Shown here one piece after another: positions 63,120 through 64,000 of a stretch of DNA of 64,000 nucleotides. The translations under genes were made by a program, and so were the position numbers. Origin of the DNA: Guillardia theta CCMP2712. Taxonomy: Eukaryota > Cryptophyceae > Pyrenomonadales > Geminigeraceae. The notes beneath the pieces are model-generated. The model was given only the letters and a program-made list of their open reading frames with translations. It was not told where the DNA came from and ran no database searches. Numbering within the stretch: position 1 is the first letter of the stretch; every line of letters begins with the position of its first letter. The stretch lies in contig NW_005434651.1 of the NCBI RefSeq assembly GCF_000315625.1, positions 595,793 through 659,792 of the forward strand, read 5' to 3'.

Positions 63120-64000
63120 GGCCGCTGGGAAGCCTGCCCTGACCAGCAGCAATCACCGCAAAGATTAGGGATTGCTCTTTTCTCTTAGTATTCCATTCGA
63201 GAAATGCTCGACCTTGAGGGGGGTAGCTTGCAACTGCAGGCTAGTCAAACTTCACTACTTTTCGTCCGATGTTACCATGAAAAGCTATAATAATCAGTGG
63301 GCCCCAAGGGGGGTGGGGTGGGGGGTCCCTTTTAACCCCGGTACGGGGTGGGATGCGGCGTAAGAAGGGGGTCCAGCCAAGCGAAGTGACTCGGAGCAGC
63401 TACAGCATGAATGGGAGTTTTAAAATGTATATGAATGCAGTACTGCAGTTTGAAGCATGGGCGCATTCAGTACAGAGTGTATTTTATTTTGTATCCAGTT
63501 TATTCGCAAAGATACGATAATAATTGTATGGAATGCTGCAGCATGTAATGAAATTTGTACCTGCAGCAATAAGTCTTGGTACGAAAATCTAATACGAAGT
63601 TAATCTTGAGAGAGTTGTTTCTAACAAAATGAGGCGGGCTGGGACAAATGACGGTTACGTGGGATCCGAGTACCATAACCGTCACAATGCGTCCATGCCG
63701 CCTCTATATGGTGGGGGGGTTGTGGGGGCGGGATCGAGGCATGGAGGATGAGGAGAGTAGAGGAGAGTAGAGGAGACACTATTTCATGAAACAACAGACC
63801 CACGACATGGCAGAGAGGGCGGGGAATGAGAAGTTCATCGGAAGGAGGGCAGCAACACAGCTTGGCTGTCAGGATCCTAGCAATGATAATATATGTGAGC
63901 CGTGAAGTCTGATCGGGAACTTGGAGAGCATGAGCCTGGGCGTTCGAAAGGAAGTGAAGATTCTGTGGATATACGGGTCGGGAAGTTTTGATAGGAAAGA
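63120..64000. other. Upstream flank of CTL paralogue 2
   Basis: Should contain the promoter of CTL 2. A G-tract (about 63306-63332, ggggggtggggtggggggtcc) lies some 190 bases upstream of its ATG. The region 63420-63620 is AT-rich, and gagagtagag repeats occur near 63752-63775. No gene is supported. Confidence 0.5.

Noticed and set aside
63500-63803. Short minus frames upstream of CTL 2
   Set aside because: AT-rich, low information, no splice or domain support.

Overview
The window is nuclear DNA from a eukaryote, most likely a unicellular alga or related protist. Nearly every gene is split by short GT-AG introns (mostly 44-100 nt, a few GC-AG), with no operons or ribosome binding sites. Gene families are eukaryotic (exocyst Sec8, choline-transporter-like proteins, RAD18-type RING, Nab2/ZC3H14, METTL13-type methyltransferase), and plastid or bacterial-type metabolic enzymes are mixed in (aspartate-semialdehyde dehydrogenase, aminodeoxychorismate synthase, an IGPS-like barrel). 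The base composition is GC-rich with abundant purine/pyrimidine microsatellites. A cryptophyte such as Guillardia would fit, but that is inference. Two 100-base N runs are assembly gaps (28936-29035, 56937-57036).

Layout. 1-6.5 kb: four tandem copies of a gene for a 225-residue protein with a CENP-B/psq-type helix-turn-helix, minus strand, with a shared upstream block. 6.5-9.0 kb: no convincing gene. 9.0-10.7 kb: a secretory or plastid-routed WW-domain membrane protein (+), convergent with exocyst subunit EXOC4/Sec8 (-, 10.7-15.7 kb). 16.2-19.4 kb: an unidentified protein with five 27-residue repeats (-). 20.1-22.4 kb: choline-transporter-like protein 1 (-). 23.7-26.6 kb: a large multi-pass protein with a SLATT-type module behind a Rossmann-like N-terminal half (-). 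27.4-28.7 kb: NHL-repeat protein (+). 29.2-30.1 kb: IGPS-like TIM barrel that appears to lack catalytic residues (+). 30.5-32.6 kb: a degenerate WW protein and a short RAD18-like RING/SAP protein (-). 33.1-34.1 kb: two weak, unidentified minus-strand coding regions. 34.8-36.9 kb: a nuclear-looking protein with a Tudor-like C-terminal region (+). 37.5-39.6 kb: bacterial-type aspartate-semialdehyde dehydrogenase (-). 40.3-43.0 kb: Nab2/ZC3H14-like RNA-binding protein (+). 43.7-47.8 kb: an AIG1/GIMAP-like GTPase fused to a class-3 lipase and a helical C-terminal region (-). 48.6-51.3 kb: unidentified multi-exon gene (+). 51.5-52.3 kb: coiled-coil protein (-). 53.8-56.2 kb: intronless fused PabA-PabB aminodeoxychorismate synthase (+). 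56.6-58.7 kb: secreted beta-helix-like protein (-). 59.2-60.4 kb: METTL13/EEF1AKMT4-type methyltransferase (+). 60.6-63.1 kb: choline-transporter-like protein 2 (-), a paralogue of the first with the same exon plan.

The genes do not form one pathway. Three enzyme or enzyme-like genes (asd, ADC synthase, IGPS-like) relate to aspartate-family amino acids, folate and tryptophan. EXOC4, the two CTLs and the GTPase-lipase concern membranes. RAD18-like, ZC3H14-like, Tudor-like and HTH genes concern nucleic acids. The best candidates for something undescribed are the GTPase-lipase fusion, the SLATT-containing protein and the homogenised HTH array. Exon boundaries were read by eye from splice consensus and reading-frame continuity, so internal boundaries are approximate except where stated.
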